64,000 bases of DNA from Blastomussa wellsi (lineage: Eukaryota > Cnidaria > Anthozoa > Scleractinia > Plerogyridae): NCBI GenBank assembly GCA_947652115.1, contig OX393569.1:7251294-7315293 (forward strand). The letters are read 5' to 3'. The notes under the pieces were generated by a model. That model worked only from the letters and a program-made list of their open reading frames with translations, was not told where the DNA came from and ran no database searches. Positions 24,201 to 32,802 of the stretch are shown one piece after another; position 1 is the first letter of the stretch; each line of letters opens with the position of its first letter. The translations under genes and the position numbers were made by a program.

Positions 24201-26853
24201 TACCAGTCTGGAGAACTTGCTCGCACTATTCTTGGCCGTTGTTTATCATAGTGTGTGCTTGATTATGTATCAAATCAATAATGCAAGAAGTAATTAGATG
24301 CTGTTCGCTCTTGTGGCCCGGCTAAAGAATTAAAACATTAATTGTAAAGCATTTCTTCCTCAGATGACGAAGTCTTTAGAAGTCGGTTATTGGGTGGATG
24401 AAGAACCTTACGAATTATCAGACGCATTTCCCGCAGCACAGGTACGGAAACAACTCAACTGAATATCTGTGTTTTCTTCTTCTTGTATATGCTCTCATAA
24501 CAAAACATTTGTTTGTTATTTGTCATTTGGAGAGAACCACTGCGCGAGTCACGGAAACTCACCTTGAAAAAACTGGCAAGTTTTTTCAAGTTTGTCGTTT
24601 GTAATCGGTCTGCATGATTGTCATTTGAAACAATCCTTGCAAAATTTCGGCATTTTATTATCCCGTTGGTGTTTTTCGGCATTAGAAAACTCTTACTTTT
24701 AGATTTCCTTCAATTTGAAAGTAAATGGGAAAATGACTTCAAATGCCGTGGCACTGCCCCTTTTAAGTGTCTTGCCCAAGAACACAACGCCGTGCCCAAG
24801 TCAGGGCTCGAACTCGGTCCGTCCGACCCTTTAGTCCACTCCAGTGTGCTAACCATTCGGCTACCATGCCTCCAACAATCGGGAAAGGTGGTACTTTTTA
24901 GCGCCTGTTTTGCGAAAAAAGTAATTCAGTAACGTGTTTTGTTTTTCAGCTCTGTCGTCTTGAACGTGTTAGTGCCGGGTCAGGCCACCGCCAGGAACTC
25001 TTTGTTGACTGCCCACCGATATTTGTCTCAGAGAATTGTTCCCCTCCAAGCGATTCACTGATGGCCTTGATAATCCTTTGTGGTGGAAAGGTAATAGGCC
25101 ATTTCCGAGTTCTCTTTTGCCTCAGTGTCAAAACGAGTCTAAGTGCGAAACCACTGTTATGAAAATGTGTTTTACCTGCATCTTCATTCTCATGCAAAAC
25201 GAGCTCATTTCCATATGAATAGTTTCGCACTTAGACTCGTTTTGAAACAGAGGGAAAAGGGAACTCGGAAATGGCCTATTCAGTAACAACAAGCCCAAAG
25301 TAATCGTATCCAGCCAATTACGACAGGTTCTAATCAAGCGAACCAATCAGTGTTCAAAGTAGAAACATGGAACCGACCGATGACAAGCGCGGAAAAACGC
25401 TCGTAAGCCAAGTCTTGGTTGGTTCTAGGCTTGTTTCTGATTTATCTGAAACATTAGGTCATGTTTAGATGATTAGAGTAGCTTACACGAACTGAACTGA
25501 ACATGAAGTAATATATCAAACACGAGAGACAGTGTTTCATCACATTTCCAAACACCGAGAAGAGAGTTTAAAATACGACGCGCAGCGGAGTATTTTTGAC
25601 GAACTTCGAGGTGTTTGGAAATGTGATGAAACACTGTCTCGAGTGTTTGATATATCTTCTCAATCGAAACTAAAGGTACGGAGAAAATGAAGAAATAAGA
25701 TCGTAAAAATCTATGCTAATTAAGATCACATTTCCAAACCACGGTTTCGGTTCTGATTTCCTTCGTTTTAACGTGATAAATGAGTTTGAGAACTGGTTTT
25801 CAAACTTGTCTAAAACCAAAGTAACCACCCTGACCAATCATAAAACATATAGACATAGCAGTCAACCATCAAACAATCAAAACTCGAAGTAAACATTTGC
25901 AGTTGGTGCGAAGCGCGGGAACTACCAGTAGCCATGATTGGTTTTGGATTTACATCTGGTTGGATGAGAAAGTAGCACGAGTTGCGCGAGATTTATAAAT
26001 CCATATAAGAAACCAAAGCAAATGCGAACTGCTGTTGATGCTCAAGTGAAAACTAGTAATCGAAAATTGGTAAACGTGTTTTGTGCTTTTGGTCAAATCC
26101 AGTTGAGTACCTCTGTGAGAAAAGCCGGGATATGCATTGGCTCGATGACCAGAAGAACACAAGCGTTTAATATCACGGAACAGTGGCTTCTTGGTGAGTA
26201 CTGCTCGTATTGCTTTTCCCTAGCGACATTATTCAGTCGTGGCATCAAAGTACTAGTTGATGACGAAATCCCGCCTCCGAGACGGAATTTGAGCCCACGG
26301 TGTTCGTCCCGGAAGTTGCTAAGCAACATGACAACAACAATCTTTATTTGTGCCCAGCAACATTTAACATTAGAAATAATTACATAACGAAATATTACAA
26401 ATAGGAAAGAGCACAGTCACTTAGAAATAGCTAGCTTAAGGCTAATCGAGCTAAATGGCTGGGCCCCGATGATGTAGCTCCTTACGTCCAAGTGAAAATC
26501 AAAAATCACAGGCAAAGTGGAGTCAAACTCCAAAGAATCGGAGTTGGAAGAATCGGGTAAAGGCGTTTAAACCTGTCCGATCAGTTTTAACACGCCAGAA
26601 TTGTAACACTCGACTGACAAACAAGTCTTCACTTGACTCACGCTCACGTTGTCAAAACGTCTTTCACCCATCACCCGGACAATCAGACTACATGAACGAC
26701 TGTTACTCATGGGCTCAAACCGTTTACTATATTAAAATGTTTCCGTTTGCTGTTTTTCCAGATTGCATTACCCAACACGCAGTCTTACCTTATACCGACT
26801 ACGCACTCAATTCTCCGGCGAAACGAAGACGAGAAACAAGTCCAAGCTATTGA
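12016..26853 (+). CDS. MCPH1: Microcephalin (BRCT-domain DNA-damage and chromosome-condensation protein)
   Basis: Sixteen coding exons with consistent GT/AG sites and phases: 12016-12271, 12724-12809, 15121-15156, 15908-16139, 17134-17190, 18692-18732, 19439-19529, 20518-20730, 21526-21744, 22000-22673, 23744-23781, 23921-24083, 24364-24441, 24950-25090, 26103-26193 and 26762-26853 (TGA 26851-26853). From the second exon on they encode about 750 residues; human microcephalin has 835. Order: BRCT1 (GVVAFIEVRS, IFKDGKKTTREKA, VSVLWVESC), a lysine- and acid-rich linker, then BRCT2 (IVMTSMHFGEQ, RTLNVLMAIAQGCWLVSPTW) and BRCT3 (LCGGKLSTSVRKAGICIG, EQWLLDCITQH). The C-terminal pair reads phosphopeptides such as phospho-H2AX in the vertebrate protein. 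The tail PAKRRRET could be a nuclear localisation signal. The first exon has no Met of its own, so the true start exon lies upstream and was not found. Introns are full of transposons. Confidence 0.93.
12724..16139 (+). CDS. MCPH1: MCPH1 BRCT1 exons
   Basis: Exons 12724-12809, 15121-15156 and 15908-16139 make the first BRCT domain. The strand-1 block GVVAFIEVRSNTENRF leads to GAT VVKKFTPEVTHV, then IFKDGKKTTREKALKKGIHL and the signature Trp in VSVLWVESC. The RLKRTKSMQPKAF end matches the human KKRKCMQPKDF segment. BRCT1 is the part linked to condensin II inhibition and centrosomal roles in vertebrates. The 2.3-kb intron after the first of these exons carries the Penelope-like element. Confidence 0.93.
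12935..14163 (-). mobile_element. Degraded Penelope-like retroelement (RT and GIY-YIG relics)
   Basis: On the - strand the RT motif YCRFIDDCIG (14107-14134) is followed by broken frames with FNKRSYPASVV. Then a Cys-rich block (CARARCKTCLFIH, FTCTSTNVIYCITCTLC) runs at 13752-13330. Allowing a single-base frameshift near 13340, KLYISETGRQLGDRFRQHLRD follows, the GIY-YIG endonuclease of Penelope-like elements with the usual YIG Gly changed to Ser. The 3' end (12940-13020) is the shared terminal sequence acgctcgaaacgtcagc, ttacggtggccaatt, atcaacccagttgataaaac. Several frameshifts and stops mean it is dead. It lies in an MCPH1 intron in antisense orientation. Confidence 0.8.
12989..13027 (-). ncRNA. 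Hammerhead-ribozyme-like motif at Penelope end (probably inactive)
   Basis: On the - strand, GATTC then CAGATGA, a short stem II (GGGC/GCTC, loop TAAC), GAAAC and GTC, followed by a GAATC that closes stem I. This is the order of a minimal hammerhead with a two-base-pair stem III. Position 4 is A instead of the required U, so cleavage is unlikely in this copy. Penelope-like elements are known to carry hammerheads; the fold here is my inference. Confidence 0.5.
14183..14510. mobile_element. Head-to-head pair of tRNA-like SINE fragments
   Basis: The right fragment (14397-14510, +) reads tagctcattggttagagc with B box gggttcaaatccc. The left fragment (14183-14253) is its reverse complement (gctctaaccactaagcta), and they share a further 25 bases of flank (gcgagcaagggt). 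The spacer of about 145 bp is unrelated. The arms of about 65-70 bp could fold into a long hairpin. It lies in an MCPH1 intron. Confidence 0.65.
16183..16514. mobile_element. hAT-like MITE in MCPH1 intron
   Basis: Ends cagtggtggatcttgggg and tggatctaccactg are inverted. TAACA precedes the left end (16178-16182) and follows the right end (16515-16519), a likely target-site duplication. The interior is non-coding. The end motif is related to the element at 8945. Confidence 0.6.
16650..16764. repeat. 29-bp minisatellite, about 3.9 copies
   Basis: The unit attgtattaccatacactag plus gacatgatg starts at 16650, 16679 and 16708, then at 16737 with a small insertion. Copies are nearly identical, so the expansion is recent. 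Confidence 0.9.
16877..17091. mobile_element. AATAGGCC-family MITE, copy 1
   Basis: Terminal inverted repeats aataggccatttccgagttc and its complement bound a 215-bp non-coding element. An inner inverted block (gtcaaaaygagtct, gtgcgaaac) follows each end. Three copies of the family lie in MCPH1 introns (also 19850-20291 and 25093-25280). This copy has an internal triplication of aggtaaaacatgc. Confidence 0.85.
17134..22673 (+). CDS. MCPH1: MCPH1 central linker exons
   Basis: Six exons (17134-17190, 18692-18732, 19439-19529, 20518-20730, 21526-21744, 22000-22673) encode a low-complexity linker. It includes RGERRRKRKLQ, INPPSTPHMVPDTPCHKI, PSSISKLKRRLLSKCTPSR and long K/E/D-rich runs such as ADVDEEETCTEEDEEQ. 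Every junction keeps the frame, which is the main evidence, since sequence conservation in this linker is weak. Several SP/TP sites are plausible kinase targets. The large exon at 22000 is open throughout. Confidence 0.8.
17851..18213. mobile_element. MITE with TTAAAGGGAACCTCC termini
   Basis: The left end ttaaagggaacctcc (17851-) matches the complement of ggaggttccctttaa ending at 18213. A second inverted pair lies inside: cattttggatttgatgacgt near 17970 and its complement near 18055. TTAA ends could reflect a piggyBac-like target, but this is not proven. Confidence 0.75.
18842..19095 (+). mobile_element. tRNA-derived SINE
   Basis: A-box-like gtggcctagtagttagagtg and B-box-like ggttcaaatcc head a body that ends in a ctaaataaagtgatttg tail. 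It lies in an MCPH1 intron in sense orientation. Confidence 0.7.
19850..20291. mobile_element. AATAGGCC-family MITE, copy 2, interrupted by Penelope ends
   Basis: The left half (19850-19970) and right half (20213-20291) match the copy at 25093-25280. The first 10 bases of the left terminal repeat are degraded. The interval between the halves is a Penelope-derived insertion bounded by a 14-bp duplication, cattttcatatgaa, at 19957-19970 and 20213-20226. Confidence 0.8.
20027..20212. repeat. Perfect palindrome of two Penelope-like termini (90-bp arms)
   Basis: Arms 20027-20116 and 20123-20212 are exact reverse complements around a 6-base centre (ctccga). Each arm is the Penelope terminal sequence found at 12940-13020: ggttttatcaactgggttg, ggccaccgtaaagagattc, gacgtttcgagcgttagccc. 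Because of the symmetry the same peptide is encoded on both strands. The full insertion (19971-20212) has a 14-bp target duplication. Confidence 0.9.
21114..21390. mobile_element. MITE with long TIRs and repetitive GACGAACAAATCGTC interior
   Basis: Ends ggccgttttcacactagag and ctctagtgtgaaggcggcc are inverted. The interior is built from gacggacaaatcgtc-like words on both strands, so it can fold extensively. It lies in an MCPH1 intron. Confidence 0.8.
23279..23725 (-). pseudogene. LINE reverse-transcriptase C-terminal fragment
   Basis: The - strand frame reads SPVWDCMSGCLSEKLQKLQ, then NRAARVITKSPFDTSSNLLL, KALIMCKTLNELAPEYLQCLF and a NDYNLRNLEGKLSLPKPNT tail. This is the region C-terminal to the RT of non-LTR elements (compare LQNKAAKLIL in the element at 5194). 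It is 5'-truncated and about 445 bp long, and lies antisense in the 1-kb MCPH1 intron. Confidence 0.8.
23744..26853 (+). CDS. MCPH1: MCPH1 C-terminal BRCT2-BRCT3 exons
   Basis: Exons 23744-23781, 23921-24083, 24364-24441, 24950-25090, 26103-26193 and 26762-26853. The first carries AKRSIVMTSM, matching the start of the human tandem BRCT, with Thr/Ser in the phosphate-pocket position. The second has TSHVVAGNPRRTLNVL, where the Arg is expected to help bind the phosphopeptide. Then come WVDEEPYELSDAFPAAQ, the inter-BRCT segment, and BRCT3 with the invariant Trp in EQWLLDCI. The final 30 residues end in a basic PAKRRRET. Confidence 0.92.
24748..24880 (-). mobile_element. SINE head fragment on - strand
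   Basis: The complement of the 4779-type SINE head: aagtgtcttgcccaagaaca, B box complement agggctcgaactcgg, A box complement gctaaccattcggctacc. It is truncated after the head and lies in an MCPH1 intron. Confidence 0.7.
25093..25280. mobile_element. AATAGGCC-family MITE, copy 3, at an MCPH1 splice donor
   Basis: Full-length 188-bp copy with both terminal repeats (aataggccatttccgagtt and complement ending cctatt). Its first base is two bases after the GT of the donor of the exon 24950-25090, so the donor reads GT|AATAGG and the intronic consensus bases come from the transposon. Confidence 0.9.
25511..25655. repeat. Foldback element with 46-bp arms
   Basis: Arms 25511-25556 and 25610-25655 (tcaaacac, agacagtgtttcatcacatt, tccaaacacc and complement) surround a loop that contains atacgacgcgcagcggagta. 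It lies in an MCPH1 intron. Confidence 0.85.
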
Positions 26854-29800
26854 AAGCGAATCTTGTTCATCAAAGTTTCGGTAACTAAAGTTAGCCTGCC
26901 AGTCGATTTGTTATGTTGTAGTAAGCCATTTTAATGCTTGGCTTGGACACCGTTGCTTGGTAGGCCTTGCCAAACAAATGATGACGTTATATCGTTGCCT
27001 AGCAACTTCTGGAATCGATTGATTGGGCTTTGCTCGCACCAAAGAGAAGTTAAGGCTTAAAATATTTGGCCGGCAAATTTTCATGGATTTACGGAGATAA
27101 AGGGTAACTCTATTAATGACTCCATCTTCTGTAAGAATGGCTTTTCAAGAAAATAGCGACAACGAACATTTTAAAAGCAAATTACACTATAAAGATCTAT
27201 GCTTAAAGGCAAACTTTTAATGCAGAGAATATGTCATTGTGATTCTATATAAAAATGTATCTATTATATTCGGGGATTGTCGGAAGAGCTCAGAAGCATT
27301 TCGTCTCTCGACAAACGTCGTGATTTTACCGTTTTAAGTGGTACAGTACCGTTTATAGTGCCAGTTACACGAAGGACTTTTTGAATGTTTTACGAACTGC
27401 GGATTGCTTCAGTTGCAATATGCAGGAAGCAAGGAGATTAGTAGAAAGTATAAATTTGGAAGTGAAGTCCTTCTTGATTACATAATTTTTCAACAACAAT
27501 ACTAGAAGTAAGAAGCTTTTATAACGTTTATAGTTTTCATTATAATAAGTATTAATTAAAGAGATGAATCTCATTTAGTGAGAATAAGATACTGTGATTT
27601 TGTTTTCCGGCAAGCCTGGCGTTGAAGGGGCCCTAGAAATTTCAGTATCGTATGTGGCTATCCCCCCGGGGAAAGCGAAAAATTTGCGCTAACCCCCAAC
27701 CCCTCCCCCAGTCACATCTAGCACTTCGCGTGCGATGGTAAGGCCGTTAGACAACCTACTTTTAGCAGCACCCACCACCCGCCCGGAAATGGAAACTTTC
27801 TTCCCCGTGTGGCATGGTACGACTATACTCCAGCTATAAATGTCGCAATGAATCGTACGTACAGAAATAAATATATCACACGCGCATTTTAATGTGACTT
27901 AATTTTATACCTGAATGGTGTAAGATTTTTGATGCCAAAAAATTGACACGTAACAATGGGATAGTTTACTTTTGACCTTGAATGCAGCATCCCCCACCGA
28001 ATAACAGAGGACCTGATGAATGATCGCTTTTTACTGTAAAGAGTATCTGTTGTTTATGTTTGACAACCACAAACGTGTGCAGCTGTGTAAAAAAAAAAAC
28101 TTGTGTGAATTTTTCGAAGACCAAGATAGAATGAGGTCACCAACGAAAACGAAACTCGATTGTGCTGGAAATACAACATTCCAAGGCTATTCTCGCAGAA
28201 TTCAACAGGCCACGTTGAAGTTTACAAGCGCATTTGGAGACTATTTTAAACTTGCATCTATTAATAAAACGCACAGGGAAAATTTTAAAGGAAAGAAAAC
28301 AAGCTAGACGTGCAAACATTTGTTTTGTATCAGTATGTGCTCGAAAAGGTTTGAAAACAAAACATTTGGTTTTGTCAAGTTGTGTGGTCGCCTGGGATAG
28401 TTTGTTCTGTTGCACTCCAGGTAAAATGTTTGAAGAATGTAGAGGCTTTAAAGCGTCACATAATTGATTTTAGAACATCCTTGACCTCACAGACACGGAC
28501 AAAAATTGCTTGTTTGTTTTACTCGAATACATTTCACATGATCTGTCGTAGCCTGTTCTTGGGTGTTTATTTGCATTGCTGGTTAGTTTCGCTGTAGATG
28601 TTTTCATTTTTTGCTTAAAAAATGCTCCGATTTGCCCATCCGATTCCAACAAATGTAGCATGGAAAGTTCATTTACAAGGGAATTGCGTTATCGTTTAAG
28701 CCAGGGAGGGTCCGGAAAGGGCAAAAAGCTACAACATGCAAACCAGTGCTAAAGATTTTTTTGGAGACACGGTTGCCATCTGGTGTCAATCAAAGGCAGA
28801 CATCGAACAGAGGACGTCTCTTTGACTCGTTTACCCTGCAAATTGTGTATTTTTAAATTCATATTAAGGAATAGAAATTTCAATTTTACTGTCTGTGACA
28901 GTTTAGAAAAACTGAAACGTATGGATTGTGGATGTCGTAGGTGGGCTGGAAAAATGGTGTCGATTGCTAAATGATCCGTTTTTTAATAGCATTCTATTCC
29001 GGATATACTTCAACTTGGAATGGGTTTTGTCGCTAAAAGATTGATTTGTTGCAGATTTCGTCCAGCGACTTTCCTTCTTTGCCAACGGATTTCCTTGGCG
29101 AGTCTATATCCCCAAGTCAGGCGATTAATTCTGTAGCTGTGAAGCATTTGGGGATCGAGTCATGTCGGCAGCCAAGAAACGGTTTTCCTATGCACATGTT
29201 TTCCACAATTTGGCGACACAAAGATGGGCAGAAAAAAGGGAGCAGAAATACCCTATTTACCTTTAAATTGTGGTTTGAGAAACGTTTTACAAAACGATTT
29301 CTTTGCGAGGATTTGAACAATGGAAGAATTCTATACGGCAAGTCTGCTTTAAATTAGTTCGGATTCAAAGTGGAGTTTACTTTCGCTAAGCAGCTGTTTG
29401 TGAATGAACAAAATACTTTCGAGGGACCATGTTTTCTGTGTTGTTTTTGACATCATTGACGAAAGACAAACCGTATCAATGATGTTGAAATTGTAGTCAG
29501 ACTGGAAGATTCAAAACAGAATTCAGAGGAATGCGATTTTTTCCACGGCTGTTTCTCATTTTCAAGGAAATAGCTTTTCAGATGCGCAAGGACCGAAGGG
29601 AAGGACATGGTGAAAAACCTCCAGTTTCTCTTTCATGTGCTTAATCGATTATGGTAATTGTCGGGTTGTTACAAAGAATTAAAAATCCATTAGGAAGGCG
29701 TGCCACCGAAGTTTTAAAAAACATCACTGAGCAGATTTGAAAACAACTTGGCGCGTGGAGCGTTATAAAAAGCCAAAAGCGATCGAATTTTCTTGTATCT
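26854..29800. other. Intergenic stretch without recognised genes
   Basis: Downstream of the MCPH1 stop. Only short open frames with no family resemblance are present (the longest, near 28020-28307, looks like chance). A C-rich block near 27660-27720 may be a decayed element. No poly(A) signal for MCPH1 was convincingly found within a few hundred bases. Confidence 0.4.
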
Positions 29801-30359
29801 TTAAAGTGCTACTACTATGAAATTTTCGATATTCATTTTTTTACATTTTCGTTAATAGTACGACTTTTTCAGGTATCTTGCCAAATTTCAGTCCATTACG
29901 AGAATTAGAAGTTGTCTTTTTTGGACTTTTATTTCCCAGAATTTACGGCCGCCATTAATTCTCCTTGTTCCATGACTTGGTTGAGAATTTGAGAAAATGA
30001 CGTCATTTTCTCAAAATACCACACGGGTTGAAATTATAATAACAATGAGTACAAAAAATTGCACGAGGTTAACGTCCAAACCTTTTACTTTTCTTCGTGC
30101 GATTTTCTCTACTAATTGTTATTATAATTTCAACCCGTGTGGTATTTTGAGAAAATGACGTCATTTTCTCAAATTCTCAACCAAGTCATGGAACAAGGAG
30201 AATTAATGGCGGCCGTAAATTCTCGGAAATAAAAGTCCAAAAAGACAACTTCTAATGTTTGTAATGGACTGAAATTTGGCAAGATACCTGAAAAAGTCGT
30301 ACTATTAACGAAAATGTAAAAAAATGGATATCGAAAATTTCATTGTAGTGGCACTTTAA
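29801..30359. mobile_element. Large foldback element with about 245-bp arms
   Basis: Arms 29801-30046 and 30115-30359 are near-perfect complements, starting ttaaagtgctactactatga and ending with tcattgtagtggcactttaa. The loop is only about 68 bases. An internal gagaaaatgacgtcattttctc is itself palindromic and contains the CRE-like TGACGTCA. There is no coding capacity. Confidence 0.9.
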
Positions 30360-30940
30360 GCTGCGGCGAGAAAATGCTTTTGACAGATGGATTTGATGTC
30401 TTGCATGTGCAGATTGCTGTGTGGCATTTCGTTTGTTTCATGTACAAACATCCCGCTTTTAATGCCCCTAAATAAACGCCGTGATGCAAATCGCTTCTCC
30501 GTATGTTACCGATTTGAGGAAAGAAACGAAACTCAACTTTTAAAGTGGTGCATTTTTTATGTTACAACTTCAAAAACATTCATAAACTACTTAAACTTGT
30601 CTATACATTCCATCGCTGGCTTTATCATTTATGGTATAAAAATAGGCTTTGTGGACTTGCAAATCTGTATTTGGGTTTAGCCTTGTTTGAACAACTGACA
30701 GAAATCAAATACAAAAACAATTCGTGATTTGCAAGTCAAAAAAGCTGCCGCATCGGGCGAGTAATTCAACACACACGTCAATGAAAGACGAAAAAATCTC
30801 CTAGTGCTAGCTATCTCTATTTTATCCGTACAAACTACGGTACATGTAATGTTCTGGACATTTCTAAATGTCTTATTCTGCAATCACATTAATTATGAAG
30901 CTTTCAAAAAGTTTCGGAAACTATTGAAGAATCTTGCTGT

Positions 30941-31052
30941 TCAAATAAGCATTCCAGCACCTCGTTGAAATTTCAGTGCGCTCATTTTTCCGGCATTTTC
31001 CAGCGTATTTTGATCAAGGCATTCTGTTAATCTTTGCATCTCCTTGGCTTTC
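30941..31052 (-). other. Probable second (3'UTR) exon of the Id gene
   Basis: A very strong acceptor (pyrimidine-rich, ending tttgcag) on the - strand ends at 31053. The Id coding exon has a good donor just after its stop codon (last exon base 32067, intron GTATGT). Splicing them gives an intron of about 1 kb. The exon could also be read as KAKEMQRLTECLDQ to a TGA at 30941, but it follows the Id stop codon, so it should be untranslated. The end of the exon is not determined; no clear poly(A) signal was located. Confidence 0.45.
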
Positions 31053-32074
31053 CTGCAAAAACAACAAACAAAAGATAAGATATCTCTGGTCTAGGAAAAC
31101 GTGAGCCCCGGTGAAATTAAGCAAATAGACTCCACACAAATCTGGTAAAAATGGTATGTGTCGAACTGTAACATCTGTTGAACATTTTAATACTGGGTTT
31201 CCTTCAATGTGCTCTTAGACGTTGGCCTTAACGAGAAGTACGTGCCCACTTGGAAAAGCCATATGGAGCTGGATTCCATCACTGAAAACAGATTAAGTTC
31301 GTTTCATGTTAGTTTCCTTCTGTTCTGCGAGGATTTAAAAGGCAACTGTCCTTACTCTTTGTCGATATTCAACAGATTTAGTTTCCATAAGCGTACACAA
31401 CAATCAGAGATTACGTTTTGCGGTGACTTGTAGTCCCGTTTTGAAACGAAACACCCTTAACAATAGGGAAAAACCAGAAGTTTCTTAAATTAACGAAAAC
31501 AATTTTCCAGACTTGCAGTCTATAGCACACTTCAGAAGCCTTTGAATCTTTCGGCTTACCAGCTGAAATGTTTTAAAGCTGGTTCGCGCGAGTATCTGTT
31601 TGCAAAAAAGGTCTTCTGGTTTATGTTAAGTGTTTCAATTGTGTGTTTTTGTTGTTTCTCGTCCAGACATCTCTCCCGCTAAAGTTGTTTGAATTTCTCT
31701 GTTTTGTTGCACAAAACAGGAGGCCGTATTTAGCATGCCGTGTAGTTTCCGCACGACACCAGAAGGAAATACAGCGCTTATCTACCACCCCATGCCCAAT
31801 ATTGCTGGTAAAATAATTCCGCTATTACTCTCCTCGCACTACACTTTATCTGATATTTGGCTTAATATTAATACACTGACATCTCTAAGTAATTCTGAAC
31901 AATATCGAATACCTGTATTGATCCTTTTGTTATCCCATTTTTGCCGGCGAAACAAGCCCCGTTTAAAAGGATATACCACGACTGTAAAACGTTATTTAGC
32001 GACTCGAAGGTAATAAATATTTTTGTTTTTATGAAACAAGGTCAGTTATACACTAAACTAACATACCTTCTCGG

Positions 32075-32425
32075 TTAACAGTTGTAAGATATTGTGCTAA
32101 GCGGCACCCGGCCTGTCTTGCTATCTGCTGAATCGCTTGCAAAGTTGTCCATTTGTAAATGCGGTAGTTCAAGCGCTGACTCGAGGTCCTGTATGTAGTC
32201 GATCACATGCTGAAGAATTTCGACCTTGCTCATTCTTCTGTTTGCTGGAATGTGCGGTACCATCGCTCTCAGTCTCTCATAACAGTCGCTCATGTTGTAA
32301 ATACAGCCTTGCTCGAGTTGTGAAACGATGGAACTGCCTGCGCGAGCTCTTGTAATCCTTGTGGCCGTTGAGCGTAGAGAGTCTTCTTCAACACTCAGGC
32401 TAGGTTTCGAAGATTGAGGTTTCAT
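32075..32425 (-). CDS. Inhibitor of DNA binding (Id) HLH protein
   Basis: A 116-residue protein with a helix-loop-helix (about residues 44-84) but no basic DNA-binding region: [20 protein letters not shown], then [19 protein letters not shown]. Vertebrate Id proteins have the same length class and the near-identical [15 protein letters not shown] helix 2. They dimerise with E-proteins and block bHLH transcription factors, acting in the nucleus under BMP signalling. The C-terminal VPLSTIS resembles the PLSTLN tail of Id1 and Id3. The chosen Met ([16 protein letters not shown]) gives the usual short N-terminus. The coding region is one exon; an intron probably follows the stop. Which vertebrate paralogue it matches cannot be said. 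Confidence 0.93.
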   Translation of the reverse strand: MKPQSSKPSLSVEEDSLRSTATRITRARAGSSIVSQLEQGCIYNMSDCYERLRAMVPHIPANRRMSKVEILQHVIDYIQDLESALELPHLQMDNFASDSADSKTGRVPLSTISYNC

Positions 32426-32792
32426 GTCTGCGTTTTGCGTGTTGGGACGTTCGACAGGCTCTCACAGATGTGTGTCGCTTGAAGGCTGTGAAGGTATTCG
32501 ACCGCGCGCGGAAGCAACTGCGTTTTGTCCAAGTTCTCGGTACGCGGGATCCAACTTGCAGCTGTGTAAACTTGGTGACAAATTTAAACCAATCGCAGGC
32601 AGGCCGAGCGAGGCCTGGCAAACAGCTAAAGAGAAATCAAAACATGACTTGAAACCCGTCAGGAAAACTAACACCACAGCCAATGAGATGCGTGATACCG
32701 ACGGAAACTGGCTTTCCAAATTCGTGTGATATCAACAAGGGCAAATATCGCTCCCTTGAAAACACAACCACGTCTCACACAATATTGGAGTG

Positions 32793-32802
32793 CTATTTAA
32801 AG
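32793..32802 (-). promoter_or_regulatory. TATA-like box upstream of Id
   Basis: CTTTAAATAG on the - strand, about 370 bases upstream of the Id start codon, with a CCAAT-like CCAATATTG just upstream of it. Position and orientation fit a core promoter; no other support. Confidence 0.3.

Noticed and set aside
28020..29360. Open frames of about 95-103 codons in the MCPH1-Id interval
   Set aside because: No recognisable motif, no splice context, and overlapping frames on both strands. Likely chance.
31053..32066. Reading the 3' exon (KAKEMQRLTECLDQ) as Id coding sequence
   Set aside because: The only good donor lies after the Id stop codon, and the PLSTIS ending already matches the usual Id C-terminus.
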